A DNA stretch of 64,000 bases from Bryobacterales bacterium (GTDB lineage: Bacteria > Acidobacteriota > Terriglobia > Bryobacterales > Bryobacteraceae), in NCBI GenBank assembly GCA_016716385.1, contig JADJWL010000012.1:62001-126000 (forward strand), given 5' to 3'. Positions 62,540 to 64,000 of this stretch are shown one piece after another; the first letter of the stretch is position 1, and each line of letters opens with the position of its first letter. The position numbers and the translations under genes were made by a program. The notes under the pieces were generated by a model. It was given only the letters and a program-made list of their open reading frames with translations. It did not search any database and had not been told where the DNA came from.

Positions 62540-64000
62540 CTATTGAAGCACGGTCTGCCTGGCGCCGCGCGCGCAGCGGAAGCCGATGGACGGCTGTGGG
62601 ACGCGCGCGGCCATCACGCCGAAGTCATTGACGCGGCCGGCGGCGGCTTCGTCCGGCAGGTAGAGCCGCATGTCGCCCCCGCGGATCTGGTAGTAGGCCT
62701 CGGTGCGCGTCAGCGGCGGAGACAGCCCCGGCAGTTCTTCGCGCAGGTGGTTGAACTGGGAATCGTCGGGTTCCACCGGGGCGTCCACCCATTCCCAGAC
62801 GTTGCCGACCATGTGCAGGGCGCCATACGGGCTGACGCCTTCCGGCATCGACTCCACCGCCGCCAGTTTCAACCGGTCGCGCGGTGTGCGCGGCACGTGC
62901 GCCCGCGAGTAGTCCATCTCAGCGCCCCAGGGGAACGGTTGGCCATCGGGACCGCGCGCCGCTTTTTCCCACTCCTGCGACGCCGGCAACCGTTTGCCGG
63001 CCCATTCGGCGAACGCTTTGGCGTCGGCATAGGTCACGTTGACCACCGGCGCGTCCGGATCCGCCTCGGCGAATCCGGGCGGCTTCGGGTGGCCCGTCTG
63101 ATCGCAGAACAGAGCGTAGGCACGGTTCGAGACTTCGGTCTTGTCAATGTAGAAGCCCTCGACGGGAACGCTCTGGTTGTTGGCGCCGAGCAGCGCCGGG
63201 CCTTCCGGCACCAGCACCATGTCGCCGCTGGGCAGCGTCAGGGTGGCGGGCAGGTCGGCTGGCGTCACCACGGCGCGATCGTCCGGCGGCGGGGCCGCCG
63301 GATCGATGAAACCACCGAAGCGGACCGCCGCCAGCACCACAACTAAGACTGCGCCTGCGATGACGGACGCCTTCAGCGCCTTGGCTTGCGGCGCCGGCTC
63401 GCGCGGCGGAGGCGCTTGAGGCGCGGGCGCGGGCGCGCTCTGCCCGCTGAGCAGATCCTGCAGAGCGGTGGCGACTTCGCGGAACGGAGGCCGTTGCGCC
63501 GGGTCTTTGGCCAGACAGCGCGCGATCAACTGCACGAGACTGTCCGGCGCCTGCACCGCCCGCAAAGGCTCCAGGTTCGGCTCCCCGTGCAGGATCGCCA
63601 TCCACAACTCTTCCGCCGTCGACGCGCGGTACGGCGCCTCGAACGTGAGCATTTCGAAGAGCATCACGCCGAACGAGTAGACGTCCGCCGCGGGGGTGAC
63701 TTCCTTACCCATCACCTGCTCGGGCGACATGTAGCGCGGCGTGCCAATCGCCTGGCCCGCCTGCGTCAACTGCGACTCCTTCACGCGGGCGATGCCGAAA
63801 TCGATCAGCTTCGCCCGGCGCTCGGCGTCAATGTGGACGTTGGCCGGCTTGATGTCGCGGTGGATGATTCCCACCTTATGGACGTAGTCGAGCGCCTGCG
63901 CCACCTGCAAGGCGATCGACACGGCGTCGGCCTGCGTCTCCAGGCCGCCGCGCTCCATCGTCGACTTGAGCGCCTCGCCCTCGAGGTACTCCATGGCGAT
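62540..64000 (-). CDS. Ser/Thr protein kinase with SUMF1/FGE-like domain (PpkA-like), partial
   Basis: The gene enters from the window edge. Its N-terminus, with the glycine-rich loop, is outside. Visible: the kinase catalytic loop HRDIKPANV, DFG, SPEQVMGKEVTPAADVYSFG, then a Pro/Ala-rich linker, a membrane helix (ASVIAGAVLVVVLAAVRFGG) and an extracytoplasmic formylglycine-generating-enzyme-like domain (EGFYIDKTEVSNRAYALFCD, YADAKAFAEWAGKRLPASQE, GNVWEWVDAP). The layout matches T6SS PpkA-type regulators and the gene is coupled to tssK. Confidence 0.8.
   Translation of the reverse strand: MAMEYLEGEALKSTMERGGLETQADAVSIALQVAQALDYVHKVGIIHRDIKPANVHIDAERRAKLIDFGIARVKESQLTQAGQAIGTPRYMSPEQVMGKEVTPAADVYSFGVMLFEMLTFEAPYRASTAEELWMAILHGEPNLEPLRAVQAPDSLVQLIARCLAKDPAQRPPFREVATALQDLLSGQSAPAPAPQAPPPREPAPQAKALKASVIAGAVLVVVLAAVRFGGFIDPAAPPPDDRAVVTPADLPATLTLPSGDMVLVPEGPALLGANNQSVPVEGFYIDKTEVSNRAYALFCDQTGHPKPPGFAEADPDAPVVNVTYADAKAFAEWAGKRLPASQEWEKAARGPDGQPFPWGAEMDYSRAHVPRTPRDRLKLAAVESMPEGVSPYGALHMVGNVWEWVDAPVEPDDSQFNHLREELPGLSPPLTRTEAYYQIRGGDMRLYLPDEAAAGRVNDFGVMAARVPQPSIGFRCARGARQTVLQ

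Noticed and set aside
1..64000. CRISPR array, rRNA, tRNA, prophage or insertion sequence
   Set aside because: No regularly spaced repeats, no recognisable RNA gene, integrase, transposase or phage structural gene was seen on reading.

Overview
The window looks like a piece of an Acidobacteriota chromosome of the Bryobacterales/Solibacter type. This is an inference from gene content: high GC, an Oar-like TonB receptor with the plug motif LPLNGRN, many secreted 'carboxypeptidase-regulatory-like' beta-sandwich proteins, TolB/PD40 propellers, a membrane-bound-dehydrogenase/haem protein, and many toxin-antitoxin modules. No rRNA, tRNA, CRISPR array, integrase or transposase was seen.

Layout. 1-9.4 kb: sugar-acid and redox metabolism, with a creatininase-family hydrolase, an enolase-superfamily dehydratase, a PepSY membrane pair, a BrnTA module, a large lipoprotein cytochrome/propeller protein and an IlvD/Edd dehydratase. 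9.4-11.3 kb: VapBC and an orphan Xre/DUF2384 regulator. 11.4-18.6 kb: one tightly coupled operon (ATPase, ANL-type adenylating enzyme, lipoprotein binding protein, permease, TonB-dependent receptor) that looks like a complete outer- plus inner-membrane uptake route joined to an activating enzyme. 18.6-20.6 kb: a convergent flippase and cupin. 20.8-24.2 kb: a propeller-PHP hydrolase and a second propeller protein. 24.2-40.5 kb: seven paralogous secreted beta-sandwich proteins interleaved with a helical secreted protein, a decayed HigBA module, a sulfotransferase-like protein and a frameshifted propeller protein. Local duplication and sequence exchange are visible here.

40.5-44.2 kb: an AraC regulator, an NmrA-like oxidoreductase and an IMPase fused to a degenerate ADP-ribosylglycohydrolase. 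44.3-48 kb: methanethiol oxidase (SBP56) with a polytopic membrane partner, plus a truncated second copy of the SBP56 5' end and its upstream palindrome. 48.1-49.8 kb: ECF sigma factor, membrane protein and secreted protein. 50-55.6 kb: a peptide/nickel-type ABC importer followed by a convergent DUF4198 protein. 55.7-56.5 kb: a zeta-like toxin pair. 56.5 kb to the end: type VI secretion genes tssM, tssL, tssK and a Ser/Thr kinase-FGE protein that runs off the window, all on the minus strand.

Two general points. First, many genes have a -10-like hexamer only 5-8 nt before the start codon (often exactly 6), which fits leaderless transcription. Second, four otherwise intact genes (TonB receptor, one beta-sandwich protein, one propeller, tssM) each carry one single-base indel. 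These may be real lesions or assembly errors, and raw reads would decide.
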